In this document: positions 1 to 6,864 of the stretch, piece after piece | Numbering within the stretch: position 1 is the stretch's first letter | Layout: each line of letters starts with the position of its first letter | Source: Candidatus Nanopelagicaceae bacterium | GTDB lineage: Bacteria > Actinomycetota > Actinomycetes > Nanopelagicales > Nanopelagicaceae | Assembly: GCA_023260175.1 (NCBI GenBank) | Contig: JALQWD010000039.1 | Location: forward strand, 1-7,055 | Reading direction: 5' to 3' | Length of the DNA stretch: 7,055 nt | Position numbers and translations under genes: made by a program | The notes under the pieces: generated by a model | Seen by the model: the letters and a program-made list of their open reading frames with translations, nothing else | Database searches by the model: none | What the model was told of the DNA's origin: nothing

Positions 1-563
1 GAGCCACCTGACCAAACTGAGGTATTTAGCGCAGCAAATTTATTATCACCGACTGGAATAACTGTGCCGAAGTACTCTTTAAAGATATCTTCATGCTCTT
101 TTAATCCAGTATCGGTATCGAGGAAAATAACGCCTTGCGCCGATAAATCTTCTCTGATTGAGTGATAGACAACTTCAGATTCGTATTGAGCTGCAACACC
201 TGCAACTAGTCTCTGTTTTTCTGCTTCAGGGATTCCTAAACGGTCATATGTATTCTTGATATCTTCTGGAAGATCATCCCAAGTTTGCGCCTGCTTCTCT
301 GAAGAGCGAACAAAGTATTTGATGTTATCAAAATCGATAGTGGTTAAATCAGCAGCCCAAGTTGGCATTGGCTTCTTATCAAATAACGATAAACCTTTGA
401 GACGTAAATCCAACATCCATTGTGGTTCGCTCTTCTTTGATGAAATATCACGAACCACTTCTTCGTTGAGACCGCGTTTAGCTTTTGAACCGGCGACATC
501 TGGATCAGACCAGCCGTATTCGTACTTACCAATGCCCTCTAGTTCTGGATGTGCGATTGTCAT
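1..563 (-). CDS. sufB: Fe-S cluster assembly scaffold protein SufB, N-terminal part (runs off the window)
   Basis: SufB is the core subunit of the cytoplasmic SufBCD scaffold, on which Fe-S clusters are built with sulfur from a cysteine desulfurase. The minus-strand frame from ATG at 563 gives 187 complete codons and leaves the window open. SufB is normally about 470 residues, so roughly 40% is present. Family sequence is clear: a GKYEYGWSDPD segment near residue 12, EPQWMLDLRLKGL near 48, PMPTW near 67, SEVVYHSIREDL near 128, GVIFLDTDT near 142, and the typical NTSVWSGGS just at the edge. The start is supported by an AGG-type ribosome site (570-572) 6 nt upstream of the ATG. The ATG shares one base with the sufR stop (TAATG), implying co-transcription and translational coupling with sufR. 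In actinobacterial suf operons sufD, sufC, sufS and sufU usually follow, which would lie outside this window. Composition matches the neighbours. Confidence 0.97.
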   Translation of the reverse strand, partial: MTIAHPELEGIGKYEYGWSDPDVAGSKAKRGLNEEVVRDISSKKSEPQWMLDLRLKGLSLFDKKPMPTWAADLTTIDFDNIKYFVRSSEKQAQTWDDLPEDIKNTYDRLGIPEAEKQRLVAGVAAQYESEVVYHSIREDLSAQGVIFLDTDTGLKEHEDIFKEYFGTVIPVGDNKFAALNTSVWSGG

Positions 564-1279
564 TATTTACCTGCCTTTGCAAGCGGAATGTAAGTTGTGC
601 AAACACCGTCTCCGTGTGCGATGGTTGCAAGTCTTTGAACATGTGTGCCTAGCGTTTTTGAAAAAATTGCAGTTTCAGCTTCGCAGAGATCTGGAAACTC
701 GGCTGCAACGTGTGCAATGGGACAATGATGTTGGCACATCTCATATCCCGTTCCGTATTTGTGGGAAGTCTTATTGAAAGTTGCTGAATAGCCCTCATCA
801 GTTAGAAAATCTGCGAGCGCCTTGACTTTATCCTTACTCTTTTCAAACTTCTTAACGATCTTCTTCTCTAAATCATCTGCACGATTTTGGGCAAATTCTT
901 TAACAAAATTTGGATCTTTATTTGCCATGAATCGAATTGCGCTTATTGCTAAATCATCATAAGAATGTTCGAATCTTTCACGGCCGCTATCTGTCATTAC
1001 AAAGACTTTGGATGGTCTACCTCGACCGCGTCCGCGCGCAGATGCTGCATGGGGTTCGCGTGCTTCTAAGGTGCCCTCTTCTAATAAGGCATCTAAATGG
1101 CGTCTGATTCCAGCTGGGGTAATTCCGAGGCGCTCGGAAAGCTCTGCAGCAGTTGATGGGCCATTCTCCAGGATGGAGCGAGCCACGCCTTCGCGAGTTC
1201 GTTCGTCCTTGATTTTCACAACGATATTGTGTCGTAATTCCGGTAAAGAAGCCAAATCTACCTTCGTTACTATGCACAC
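563..1279 (-). CDS. sufR: SufR-family Fe-S-sensing winged-helix repressor of the suf operon
   Basis: SufR is a DNA-binding repressor that carries an Fe-S cluster and releases suf promoters when the cluster is lost. The 238-residue frame has a winged-helix domain at about residues 25-104: recognition-helix region ERLGITPAGIRRHLDAL at 49-65, then a basic wing rich in Arg/Gly at 82-89 and the strand KVFVMTDSGRERF. A mixed-charge, Lys-rich helical stretch follows (125-160). The C-terminal part holds the likely cluster ligands C182, C186, C199 and C227 in a CxxxCPI...C...C arrangement; in the family three cysteines bind the cluster. The longest start is GTG at 1279 with no good ribosome site. TTG at codon 9 and GTG at codon 21 (1219) are alternatives, and the domain would stay complete with either. 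Its stop overlaps the sufB start by one base, so it is the first gene of a suf operon. Residue C2 is present only with the longest start. The family assignment is firm; the exact start is not. Confidence 0.92.
   Translation of the reverse strand: MCIVTKVDLASLPELRHNIVVKIKDERTREGVARSILENGPSTAAELSERLGITPAGIRRHLDALLEEGTLEAREPHAASARGRGRGRPSKVFVMTDSGRERFEHSYDDLAISAIRFMANKDPNFVKEFAQNRADDLEKKIVKKFEKSKDKVKALADFLTDEGYSATFNKTSHKYGTGYEMCQHHCPIAHVAAEFPDLCEAETAIFSKTLGTHVQRLATIAHGDGVCTTYIPLAKAGK
1217..1231. promoter_or_regulatory. Inverted repeat CACAA-N5-TTGTG, candidate SufR operator
   Basis: Two perfect 5-bp arms (1217-1221 and 1227-1231) are separated by 5 bp. The site lies inside the 5' end of the longest sufR frame and covers the alternative GTG start at codon 21. 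On the minus strand the flanks give ACAC and TGTGA half-sites, which resemble the ACACT-N5-TGTGA site I recall being reported for mycobacterial SufR, but with spacing 2 bp wider. It could autoregulate sufR-sufB if transcription starts near here. Arms this short can arise by chance, so this is a candidate only. Confidence 0.28.
1268..1273 (+). promoter_or_regulatory. Candidate -10 box (TACTAT) for a leaderless ctaA transcript
   Basis: The hexamer TACTAT fits the TANNNT pattern of actinobacterial housekeeping promoters. It ends 6 nt before the ctaA ATG, so the predicted start of transcription is the A of the start codon at 1280. This would give a leaderless mRNA, which is common in Actinobacteria, and would explain why no ribosome site precedes ctaA. 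No clear TTGACA-like -35 is seen 17 bp upstream (1245-1250 reads AAAGAA). The box lies inside the longest sufR frame on the other strand. Confidence 0.42.
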
Positions 1280-2131
1280 ATGGATTCAGCGAAGTTGGCA
1301 GGGTCGAAGAAGCTCTGGTACGCCGCTACCACCCTCCTAGCTCTTCAGATGTCGATCGTTGTAACTGGGGGCTTAGTCCGCGTAACTGGCTCTGGCCTTG
1401 GCTGTCCTACATGGCCCAAGTGCACCCCGGATTCCTTTATTCCAGATGAGAGCCAATCGCTCTATCACTCAGCAATCGAGTTCGGAAATAGAATGCTAAC
1501 GATTGCCCTTTTAGCTGCAGCAATTGCAACTCTGCTTGCCTCTTGGAAACGGGCAGATTTACGGAATTTAGCGATCTTTCAAGTTCTAGGCATCTTCGGC
1601 CAAGGAATTCTGGGCGGAATCACAGTTCTTACAAAGTTAAATCCATTTACGGTGGCTAGCCATCTGCTTCTATCGATGTTCTTGATAGCTGGTGCTGCTT
1701 CGCTTCAATACAAAGTCAGACCTTTTGAGAAGATAGATTTAAATTCAGATATTCAAAATGGAAACAAATTTGGCAAGGCGTTGGCAACAATCGCTTTTGT
1801 AACTATATTTGCGGGAACTATTGTGACCGGAAGCGGACCGCATGCCGGAGATTGGCAAGCGCCACGTTTTGATTTTGATCTTTATCTAGCCGCAAAAATA
1901 CATAGCTCGCTTGTAGCAATCACTGCCTTGCTAGCGCTTTTTATCGCCATCAAATTTCCCCGTGGCGTAGCCAACTGGTTGCTTGCAGTAATTCTTGGGC
2001 AGGGCTTAATAGGCTTAATTCAGTGGTGGCAGGGGCTTCCCCAGGTTCTAGTCGGCCTCCATTTAGTTGGAGCATCTCTATTCTGGTTTGCCATCTGGCG
2101 AACTCGAATCAGTTTTCTATATCAAAGATGA
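1280..2131 (+). CDS. ctaA: Haem A synthase, COX15/CtaA family
   Basis: CtaA oxidises the C8 methyl group of haem O to a formyl group, making haem A for aa3-type cytochrome c oxidase in the cytoplasmic membrane. The 283-residue protein has about eight hydrophobic membrane segments (near 13-32, 67-86, 98-117, 124-143, 165-184, 204-224, 230-250, 255-274), the usual number for the family. Diagnostic motifs are GGLVRVTGSGLGCPTWPKC at 30-48, with the cysteine pair C42/C48 in the first outer loop, then IEFGNR at 66-71, H128 in segment 4, GPHAGD at 186-191, H208 in segment 6 and H261 in segment 8. The position that is His in the Bacillus E-x-x-H-R motif is Asn70 here, with H63 just upstream. The ATG abuts the longest sufR start on the opposite strand with no gap, and no ribosome site is visible. 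A haem O synthase (ctaB), often near tkt in Actinobacteria, is not present between ctaA and tkt. Confidence 0.95.
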   Translation: MDSAKLAGSKKLWYAATTLLALQMSIVVTGGLVRVTGSGLGCPTWPKCTPDSFIPDESQSLYHSAIEFGNRMLTIALLAAAIATLLASWKRADLRNLAIFQVLGIFGQGILGGITVLTKLNPFTVASHLLLSMFLIAGAASLQYKVRPFEKIDLNSDIQNGNKFGKALATIAFVTIFAGTIVTGSGPHAGDWQAPRFDFDLYLAAKIHSSLVAITALLALFIAIKFPRGVANWLLAVILGQGLIGLIQWWQGLPQVLVGLHLVGASLFWFAIWRTRISFLYQR

Positions 2132-2160
2132 TTGAAGTTCATTGAAGTTAAATGAAGTAG
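2131..2160. repeat. Three tandem 10-bp imperfect direct repeats in the ctaA-tkt gap
   Basis: The units are ATTGAAGTTC (2131-2140), ATTGAAGTTA (2141-2150) and AATGAAGTAG (2151-2160). The core TGAAGT recurs at exactly 10-bp spacing (2133, 2143, 2153), close to one helical turn. The first unit starts on the last base of the ctaA stop codon. The repeats fill most of the 47-bp spacer before tkt. They may be a regulator-binding array on one face of the DNA or a slippage product. No confident promoter hexamer pair was found within them. Confidence 0.7.
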
Positions 2161-2165
2161 TAGCG

Positions 2166-2172
2166 GGAAAGG
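2166..2172 (+). promoter_or_regulatory. Ribosome binding site of tkt
   Basis: A purine-rich GGAAAGG lies 6 nt upstream of the ATG at 2179. It supports this ATG as the tkt start. It is among the clearest ribosome sites in the window, along with that of sufB, and stands in contrast to ctaA, which has none. Confidence 0.7.
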
Positions 2173-2178
2173 TAGTAA

Positions 2179-4182
2179 ATGTCTTTTACTTGGGGAAATG
2201 AAGACGACCTAGTTGTTAAATATTCAAGAGCGCTCGCAGCTGATGCTGTTCAAAAGGTTGGCAATGGCCACCCAGGCACTGCAATGTCTCTTGCACCAGT
2301 TGCTTATTTAATTTTTCAAAAGCATATGATTCATGACCCTAAAGATCCTAAATGGATCGGGCGGGATCGATTTGTGCTCTCATGTGGACATTCATCTTTA
2401 ACTCTTTATACTCAATTATTTTTAAGTGGTTACGGCTTAGAGATGAAAGACTTAGAGTCATTCCGCACTTGGAATTCACTCACACCTGGACATCCTGAAT
2501 ATGGTCACACTGCTGGCGTAGAAATGACCACCGGACCATTGGGTGCAGGTATATCCACTGCGGTTGGCATGGCAATGGCCGCTAGGTTTGAAAAAGGATT
2601 ATTAGACCCAGGCTCTGATCTTTTCGATCATAAAGTTTATGTAATTTGCTCTGATGGAGATTTGCAAGAAGGTGTCTCTGCGGAAGCCTCCTCCCTTGCT
2701 GGCACTCAAGAATTAGGAAATTTAATTGTCATTTATGACGACAATCGAATTTCGATTGAAGGTGATACTCATGTTGCTTTTACCGAGAACGTTTCAGCAA
2801 GATATGAATCTTATGGTTGGCATGTAGAAGAAGTATCTGCTTCAAGTGATGGCTCTGTAGATATCAAAGCTCTTGATGCTGCAATTGAACGGGCTAAGCA
2901 AGAGGCCAATCGACCTTCATTGATTCGTTTACATACGATCATTGCTTGGCCTGCACCAAAAGCACAAGGAACTGCAAAATCTCATGGCTCTGCATTAGGC
3001 GATGAGGAAATTTCAGCAACTAAAGTTGCACTTGGTTTAAACCCTGAAGAAAAATTTGCAATGCCAGCAGAGTTATTGGCTCATGCCAGAAAAGTCGTAG
3101 AGCGCGGTGGCAAAGCGCATGCGGAATGGAACACTGCACTTGAAAAATGGAAGAGTGCCAATCCTGAGAAAGGTCAATTACTTGATCGCCTTATTGCAGG
3201 AAAGTTACCTGCTATTTCACTTCCAGAATTTCCTTCAGATAAAGAGATTGCGACAAGAGCAGCAAGTGGCAAAGTAATTAATGCTTTAGCTGAGCAATTA
3301 CCTGAACTTTGGGGTGGTTCTGCTGATTTAGCCGAATCCAACAACACCACTATTGAAAATGGTGGATCATTCCTGCCAGCTACTAGCAAGATGAAGAACG
3401 CTAATCCTTATGGTCGCATCATCCACTTTGGAATTCGCGAACATGCGATGGGTTCAATTCTCAACGGCATTACTTTAAGCGGCTTAACAAAGACTTTTGG
3501 TGGCACCTTCTTGATGTTCGCCGATTACATGCGCGGTGCGGTACGCCTTGCGGCGCTAATGGATATTCCAACTACCTTTGTTTGGACGCATGATTCAATT
3601 GGCGTTGGTGAAGATGGTCCAACACATCAGCCAATCGAACATTTTGCCGCGCTACGTGCAATTCCGAACTTCCATGTAATTAGACCTGCTGATGCAAACG
3701 AAACTGCTGCATGTTGGTTGGAAATTCTAAATCGTAAGAAGCCTGCAGGCATTTTGCTGTCTCGCCAGAATCTGCCAGTAATGCCGTTAAATAGCGCGGG
3801 TGTTGCAAAAGGCGCATATGCCGTTAAGCCAGTTTCTTCACCAAAGGTTTCAATTATTGCTACCGGTTCTGAAGTTAGTGTGGCAATGAAGGTTGCAGAG
3901 AAGTTAGAAAGCGAAGGAATCGCTACCCAGGTTGTCTCTGCTCCATGTCTTGAATGGTTTGCAGAGCAAAATGGCGCTTATCGCGAATCGCTTCTTCCAA
4001 AGAACGCGTTAAAGGTAAGTATCGAAGCTGGCGTATCTATGGGTTGGCGCGATTATGTTGGTGATAATGGTGTAATCGTTTCTCTTGATCACTTTGGTGC
4101 ATCTGCCTCGGCTGGCAAACTATTTGAAGAGTTCGGCTTTGGCGCTGATGCAGTGGTGGCAAAGATCAAGGCAGCGCTGTGA
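2179..4182 (+). CDS. tkt: Transketolase
   Basis: This cytoplasmic thiamine-diphosphate enzyme moves two-carbon ketol units between sugar phosphates in the non-oxidative pentose phosphate pathway. At 667 residues it is full length for bacterial transketolase. The N-terminal cofactor domain has NGHPGTAMSLAP (29-40, H31), SCGHSSLTLY (68-77), LTPGHPEYGH (101-110) and the Mg/thiamine-diphosphate motif SDGDLQEG (158-165) leading to DDNRISIEG. The central pyrimidine-binding domain has GGSADLAESN (379-388), the catalytic glutamate E421 in GIREHAMG, and the THDSIGVGEDGPTHQP block (470-485), which carries H471 and H483. The C-terminal domain begins near residue 545 with ATGSEVSVA at 561-569. H270 in SHGSALG is also conserved. 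The ATG is preceded by a good ribosome site. Its TGA overlaps the tal start by 4 bp, so tkt leads a tkt-tal-pgi unit. Nothing is truncated or unusual in composition. Confidence 0.98.
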   Translation: MSFTWGNEDDLVVKYSRALAADAVQKVGNGHPGTAMSLAPVAYLIFQKHMIHDPKDPKWIGRDRFVLSCGHSSLTLYTQLFLSGYGLEMKDLESFRTWNSLTPGHPEYGHTAGVEMTTGPLGAGISTAVGMAMAARFEKGLLDPGSDLFDHKVYVICSDGDLQEGVSAEASSLAGTQELGNLIVIYDDNRISIEGDTHVAFTENVSARYESYGWHVEEVSASSDGSVDIKALDAAIERAKQEANRPSLIRLHTIIAWPAPKAQGTAKSHGSALGDEEISATKVALGLNPEEKFAMPAELLAHARKVVERGGKAHAEWNTALEKWKSANPEKGQLLDRLIAGKLPAISLPEFPSDKEIATRAASGKVINALAEQLPELWGGSADLAESNNTTIENGGSFLPATSKMKNANPYGRIIHFGIREHAMGSILNGITLSGLTKTFGGTFLMFADYMRGAVRLAALMDIPTTFVWTHDSIGVGEDGPTHQPIEHFAALRAIPNFHVIRPADANETAACWLEILNRKKPAGILLSRQNLPVMPLNSAGVAKGAYAVKPVSSPKVSIIATGSEVSVAMKVAEKLESEGIATQVVSAPCLEWFAEQNGAYRESLLPKNALKVSIEAGVSMGWRDYVGDNGVIVSLDHFGASASAGKLFEEFGFGADAVVAKIKAAL

Positions 4183-5207
4183 AATTAACTGATCTCTACG
4201 CCGCTGGGACAAGCGCTTGGCTAGATGATTTATCACGTGCCGCGCTAACTACTACTCTGCCTGAACGTATCGCCCGCAAAGAGGTCTTTGGTGTAACCAC
4301 TAATCCGGCGATTTTCCAGGCGGCGATTACAAAAGATTCAAGTTATAAAAGCGCCATTGAAGCTAGTAAAAACTTAAGCGCTGAAGAGATTATTGAGAAG
4401 CTAACCACTGAAGATGTTCGCGAAGCTTGCAAGTTATTTCGACCAATTTATGATGCGACAAATGGTGTCGATGGCCGTGTAAGTATTGAAGTTGATCCGC
4501 GCTTGGCACATAACACAACGGAGACTATTGAGCAGGCTAAACGTCTATGGGCAATCATTGATCAACCAAATTTGATGATCAAGATTCCGGCAACTCGCGC
4601 AGGGCTCCCTGCAATTACAGAGGTAATCGCAGCTGGAATTAGCGTTAACGTCACTTTAATTTTCTCATTAACTCGCTACGCCGAAGTTATTGATGCTTAT
4701 CAAGCAGGAATCGAAAGATGTGCAAACCCAAAAAGCGTACACTCTGTAGCTTCATTCTTCGTTAGTCGTGTTGATAGCGCTGTCGATAAATTACTTCACG
4801 ATGACTCGCTAAAGGGCAAAGCCGCAATCGCCAATGCCCGTATGGCATACGAACTATATTTAGAGAAATTCAAGAACTATCCACATAACCATCAACGTCC
4901 GCTATGGGCATCAACTGGCGTAAAGGATCCTTCTTATCGATCAACTATGTATGTTGATTCATTAATTGCGCCAAATACGGTAAACACGATGCCGCCAACA
5001 ACTTTGGATGCAGTTATTGCTGCGGTTATTGAAGCGGAAGACACAATCACACCAAATATCTTGGCGGCTAAAGATGAGCTTCTTTCACTTGCAGCAGCAG
5101 GAATTGATTTGGTAAAAATTACAGATGAACTTGAAGCAGACGGTGTTGAAAAGTTCATGAATTCATGGGATGCATTAATCGCTGAAGTGGAGAAAGCAAA
5201 ACAATGA
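4179..5207 (+). CDS. tal: Transaldolase, actinobacterial long type
   Basis: Transaldolase transfers a dihydroxyacetone unit from sedoheptulose-7-phosphate to glyceraldehyde-3-phosphate, yielding erythrose-4-phosphate and fructose-6-phosphate, next to transketolase in the pentose phosphate pathway. The 342-residue protein is a TIM-barrel aldolase. Visible motifs are GVTTNPAIFQ (38-47), SIEVDPRLAHNT (102-113), NLMIKIPAT (131-139), in which K135 is the Schiff-base lysine, SVNVTLIFSLTRY (155-167) and ASFFVSRVDSAVD (191-203), followed by RPLWASTGVKDP (240-251). The start is a GTG inside the tkt stop (GTGA, 4-bp overlap), with an AAGG ribosome site 7 nt upstream (4168-4171), so translation is probably coupled to tkt. 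The length and the SxDSAVDKLL region fit the long actinobacterial form rather than the short 215-residue type. The pgi ATG overlaps its stop by 4 bp. Confidence 0.97.
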   Translation: MKLTDLYAAGTSAWLDDLSRAALTTTLPERIARKEVFGVTTNPAIFQAAITKDSSYKSAIEASKNLSAEEIIEKLTTEDVREACKLFRPIYDATNGVDGRVSIEVDPRLAHNTTETIEQAKRLWAIIDQPNLMIKIPATRAGLPAITEVIAAGISVNVTLIFSLTRYAEVIDAYQAGIERCANPKSVHSVASFFVSRVDSAVDKLLHDDSLKGKAAIANARMAYELYLEKFKNYPHNHQRPLWASTGVKDPSYRSTMYVDSLIAPNTVNTMPPTTLDAVIAAVIEAEDTITPNILAAKDELLSLAAAGIDLVKITDELEADGVEKFMNSWDALIAEVEKAKQ

Positions 5208-6691
5208 TCAAACTCTCTGGTCCCCTAACAGAAAAGATTGATCGCTCAAGCGATCTCTATAAGAAGTTAAACGAAGCGAATTCTCGCCTGGCAAAGAAGG
5301 ACCATACCCTTTGGGGTAAGGATGCAGAGGCTGAGGCAGCGATTCGTCTTAATTGGGTTGACCTGCCAGAGAGTTCAAGAGAACTTCTTCCTGCATTAGA
5401 TGCGCTTATCACCAAATTTAGAGGTAAGCGCGTCGTACTTTGTGGCATGGGTGGATCATCGCTTGCGCCAGAAGTTATTGCAGGTACCTACAAGAAGAGC
5501 GCATTTATCTTCGATTTAACAGATCCGAATTATGCATCACATGTTTTAAAGAGTGATCTCTCAAATGCCGTTGTAGTTGTGAGTTCAAAATCAGGTTCGA
5601 CAATTGAAACGTCATCGCAACGAGCTGCGACTGAAGCTGCTCTAGTTTCTCAGGGACTCAACCCGAAAGAACATATTGTTTTTGTAACTGACCCTGGTTC
5701 ACCACTTGATAAAGAGGTTCGCGCTGGTGGCTATACCGTAATTAATGCAGATCCAAATGTTGGGGGCCGCTTCTCTGCTCTTAGCGCATTTGGTTTGGTA
5801 CCAGCTGCTCTAATCGGCGTAGATCCATCAATACTTTTGGATAGCGCAGATGCGCAACTTAAGGCGCTTCAGAGCGACAATAATGTTGCAATCGATTTGG
5901 CATACCTAATGGCTACTCAATCAGATCAATATGTAGCTTTCGCTGACTCCCCTGCTATTCCAGGACTTTCAGATTGGATCGAGCAATTAGTTGCCGAATC
6001 AACTGGTAAAGACCAGAAGGGCCGTGTGCCTGTAGTTCTTTCAAATGCAAAAGAAACAATCGCTTCTAAGCAGATGTTAGTTACCTTTGCTGAAGGTGGA
6101 GATTTAGTAGTTGATGGCGATTTAGGCGAACATTTCATTACCTGGGAATGGGCAACTGCGCTGCTTGGAGTTGCACTTGAAGTTGATCCATTTAATCAAC
6201 CAAACGTGACCGAAGCTAAGAATGCAACCTCTGAGCTGCTTGCAGAGTGGAATAACAAACTTCCAGCGCTTCCTGCAACTGAGAGTGCAGACAAAGTTCT
6301 CAAAGAAATTGTTGAAAAATGCGATGGTTACATTGCAATCCTTGCTTACTTAGATCGTAAAGATGATGTTGCGATTCAAGAACTTCGTAAAATTTTGGCA
6401 GAGAAGAGTGGCAAGCCAGTTACCTTCGGTTGGGGCCCACGCTTTCAGCATTCAACTGGCCAATTTCATAAGGCTGGACAACCAAATGGCGCCTTCTTAA
6501 TTATCACTGCAGATTCAAAGGAAGATTTCGAAATCGCGGGTAAGGAATTTACTTTCCAAACTTTAGTGATGGCACAAGCTCTTGGTGAATTTAGAGCGCT
6601 TGGGGCAAGAAAATACCCGGTTGGCAGAATTCATCTGACAGACCGGGCATCTGGAATTGCTGAAATTTTAGCTGCAGCTAAAAATCTTTGA
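5204..6691 (+). CDS. pgi: Glucose-6-phosphate isomerase
   Basis: Pgi interconverts glucose-6-phosphate and fructose-6-phosphate, linking glycolysis to the pentose phosphate pathway served by the two genes upstream. The 495-residue frame has two SIS sugar-isomerase folds. Motifs are GMGGSSLAPEV (81-91), the phosphate-binding SSKSGSTIET (127-136), GGRFSALSAFGLVP (187-200), the QLVAESTGKDQKGR block (261-274), in which E265 fits the catalytic glutamate, VDPFNQPNVTEAK (327-339) like the family's DPFDQPGVE-K segment, and HSTGQFHKAGQPNG (416-429). It is shorter than the 550-residue enterobacterial enzyme but typical of actinobacterial pgi next to tal. The ATG overlaps the tal stop (ATGA), with a GGAG-type site 11 nt upstream (5189-5192). 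A bifunctional mannose/glucose isomerase is a less likely alternative because of the length and the context. zwf and opcA, frequent next genes in Actinobacteria, do not follow; rbpA converges instead. Confidence 0.96.
   Translation: MIKLSGPLTEKIDRSSDLYKKLNEANSRLAKKDHTLWGKDAEAEAAIRLNWVDLPESSRELLPALDALITKFRGKRVVLCGMGGSSLAPEVIAGTYKKSAFIFDLTDPNYASHVLKSDLSNAVVVVSSKSGSTIETSSQRAATEAALVSQGLNPKEHIVFVTDPGSPLDKEVRAGGYTVINADPNVGGRFSALSAFGLVPAALIGVDPSILLDSADAQLKALQSDNNVAIDLAYLMATQSDQYVAFADSPAIPGLSDWIEQLVAESTGKDQKGRVPVVLSNAKETIASKQMLVTFAEGGDLVVDGDLGEHFITWEWATALLGVALEVDPFNQPNVTEAKNATSELLAEWNNKLPALPATESADKVLKEIVEKCDGYIAILAYLDRKDDVAIQELRKILAEKSGKPVTFGWGPRFQHSTGQFHKAGQPNGAFLIITADSKEDFEIAGKEFTFQTLVMAQALGEFRALGARKYPVGRIHLTDRASGIAEILAAAKNL
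6666..6683. terminator. 18-bp perfect palindrome at the pgi 3' end, possible weak bidirectional terminator
   Basis: TTTTAGCTGCAGCTAAAA is a perfect palindrome that could fold into a 7-bp stem with a TGCA loop in either RNA. It sits 6 bp before the pgi stop and 10 bp beyond the rbpA stop, at the meeting point of two convergent genes. The stem is A/U-rich, and only a short run of T follows on the minus strand and none on the plus strand, so it is a weak candidate. It also encodes the EILAAAK part of Pgi, so it may be chance. Confidence 0.3.
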
Positions 6692-6693
6692 GT

Positions 6694-6864
6694 TTATTCG
6701 TCTTCTCCGCGTAACTTCTTAAGAGCATCTTCAAGAATCTTTGTCGCCTCCGCTGGAGTGCGACGCTCCTTCACGTATGCAAGGTGAGTCTTGTAAGGCT
6801 CATTCTTGATTGGTGAAGGTGGATTGTTCTTATCTTGACCTGCTGGAAAACCACAACGAGGGCA
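6694..6864 (-). CDS. rbpA: RNA polymerase-binding protein RbpA, C-terminal fragment cut by a sequence join
   Basis: RbpA binds RNA polymerase and the principal sigma factor and stabilises promoter complexes; it occurs in Actinobacteria. The minus-strand frame ending in TAA at 6694-6696 gives 56 recognisable residues. It opens with CPRCGFPAG, the CxxC half of the zinc-binding core, followed by a Pro/Lys-rich linker and the THLAYVKERRTPAEATKIL helix that matches the C-terminal sigma-interaction domain (compare THWDMLMERRxxEEL in other RbpA proteins). It ends in an acidic EDE tail. Complete RbpA is about 110-125 residues, so the N-terminal half, including the first pair of zinc ligands, is missing. 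Beyond about 6865 the frame stays open but becomes Arg/Thr-rich text unlike RbpA, where the expected W-x before CPRC is replaced. The loss coincides with the composition break, so this is probably an intact gene interrupted by a chimeric join, not a real pseudogene. Confidence 0.85.
   Translation of the reverse strand, partial: CPRCGFPAGQDKNNPPSPIKNEPYKTHLAYVKERRTPAEATKILEDALKKLRGEDE

Noticed and set aside
256..777. Open plus-strand frame of 173 codons across the sufB/sufR boundary
   Set aside because: It is antisense to two well-recognised genes, has no family resemblance, spans the end of one gene and the start of another, and has no ribosome site. It is a coding shadow.
1006..1038. AT-hook-like Arg-Gly repeat in SufR (residues 81-91)
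   Set aside because: An Arg/Gly-rich stretch before the strand KVFVMT is common in the wing of this winged-helix type, so no separate AT-hook function is needed.
1008..1340. Open plus-strand frame of 110 codons over the sufR start and ctaA start
   Set aside because: It overlaps both real genes in other frames, and its Arg/Ser/Pro-rich product is typical of a shadow frame.
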